The notes beneath the pieces are model-generated. The model ran no database searches. It worked only from the letters and a program-made list of their open reading frames with translations, and was not told the origin of the DNA. Of a DNA stretch of 64,000 bases, positions 63,623 to 64,000 are shown in pieces; position 1 is the stretch's first letter; each line of letters starts with the position of its first letter. Source of the DNA: Ipomoea triloba (lineage: Eukaryota; Streptophyta; Magnoliopsida; Solanales; Convolvulaceae). The stretch spans positions 26,482,185 to 26,546,184 of the forward strand of contig NC_044920.1 in NCBI RefSeq assembly GCF_003576645.1, written 5' to 3'. The position numbers and the translations under genes are program-made.

Positions 63623-64000
63623 ATGGTCACCTTCTTCTTCTTCTCATTTCGTCTCTTTATTATCACACTATTACTTCCACTGCTTGTCGTGGGGTTTGAC
63701 GATTGTGAGGAGAGCCGGTGCAGGAGCGGCGGTCCTGGAATCCATTTCCCTTTCAAGCTTAAACATGAGCAGGCGCAGCACTGTGGGTATCCCGGATTCG
63801 AGTTATCCTGTGATAACAATGGCAACACTGTGATGGAGCTGCCGCATGATGTGCAATTACAGGTTGATCAGATTGACTATGCGTCCCAGCAGATCTTCCT
63901 ATCTGACCCTGATGCTTGTCTTTCTGGCAAGATGCTATTACACCTTAACTTATCTCTATCTCCATTCCAATATTCTGGCTCAGTATCCTGGTACGACTTC
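63623..64000 (+). CDS. LRK10-like receptor kinase A3, 5' end (runs off the window)
   Basis: The ATG at 63623 opens 126 codons to the window edge: signal peptide (LFIITLLLPLLVVG), then the GUB_WAK module with DDC...SRC, FPFKLKHEQ, CGYPGFELSCDNNGN and LSDPDACLSGKML. It is very close to A2 over the same part and lacks two residues next to HEQ. TM and kinase would lie beyond 64000. It is head-to-head with B6, 4.2 kb away because of inserted repeats. Confidence 0.9.
   Translation, partial: MVTFFFFSFRLFIITLLLPLLVVGFDDCEESRCRSGGPGIHFPFKLKHEQAQHCGYPGFELSCDNNGNTVMELPHDVQLQVDQIDYASQQIFLSDPDACLSGKMLLHLNLSLSPFQYSGSVSWYDF

Overview
The window is nuclear DNA from a flowering plant, most likely a eudicot. 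It is AT-rich, has many introns, is full of LTR retrotransposons, LINEs, SINEs and MITEs, and carries a MIR166 locus. I cannot name the species. The sequence is a draft scaffold: there are two real N gaps (323-982 and 5291-5361), four single-N joins inside one retrotransposon, one N in a poly-C tract, and traces of unmerged contig overlaps.

The main content is a tandem cluster of LRK10-like (LRK10L, rust-resistance kinase Lr10 type) receptor-like kinases. These are secretory or plasma-membrane proteins with a GUB_WAK/WAK-associated cysteine-rich ectodomain, one membrane helix and a non-RD kinase (HFD instead of HRD). I use two labels of my own. Type B (minus strand) has one ectodomain exon, one or two tiny exons, then a TM-kinase exon. 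Type A (plus strand) has an ectodomain exon, then a TM-kinase exon, with or without a tiny exon between. Layout: B1 5801-8707, A1 9373-11263, B2 11549-13662 plus 23086-23316, A-fragment 27667-27915, B3 28070-30483, A-ghost about 30985-31790, B4 32225-34572, A2 35421-37466, B5 45103-49590, B6 57047-59403, and the 5' end of A3 from 63623. Adjacent genes are head-to-head (B1/A1, B4/A2) or tail-to-tail (A1/B2), as expected if a two-gene unit was duplicated and some A members decayed.

Three type B genes have a transposable element in coding sequence: B1 a 337-bp solo LTR, B2 a 9.4-kb LTR retrotransposon, B5 a 5'-truncated LINE. In each case the element has clean target-site duplications. Removing it with one TSD copy leaves exon lengths that sum to a multiple of three, so the genes were intact at insertion. 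B3, B4, B6, A1 and A2 are open throughout, although B3 has lost the APE glutamate and its normal stop.

Other elements: a non-autonomous LTR retrotransposon with an Asp-tRNA-type primer site and an unusual gag-like protein but no pol (13663-23085); LINE-1 (23493-26683), with three covarying hairpins in its 3' part; an intact, young Copia element (37976-42988); LINE-2 (45513-47713) and its full-length relative LINE-3 (51472-56885); a tRNA-derived SINE (31928-32138); several TIR elements; and an LTR fragment (about 61955-63360) holding a plastid-type tRNA-Asp relic and a Mutator-like MITE. The left 5.8 kb contains only the MIR166 locus and non-coding DNA.
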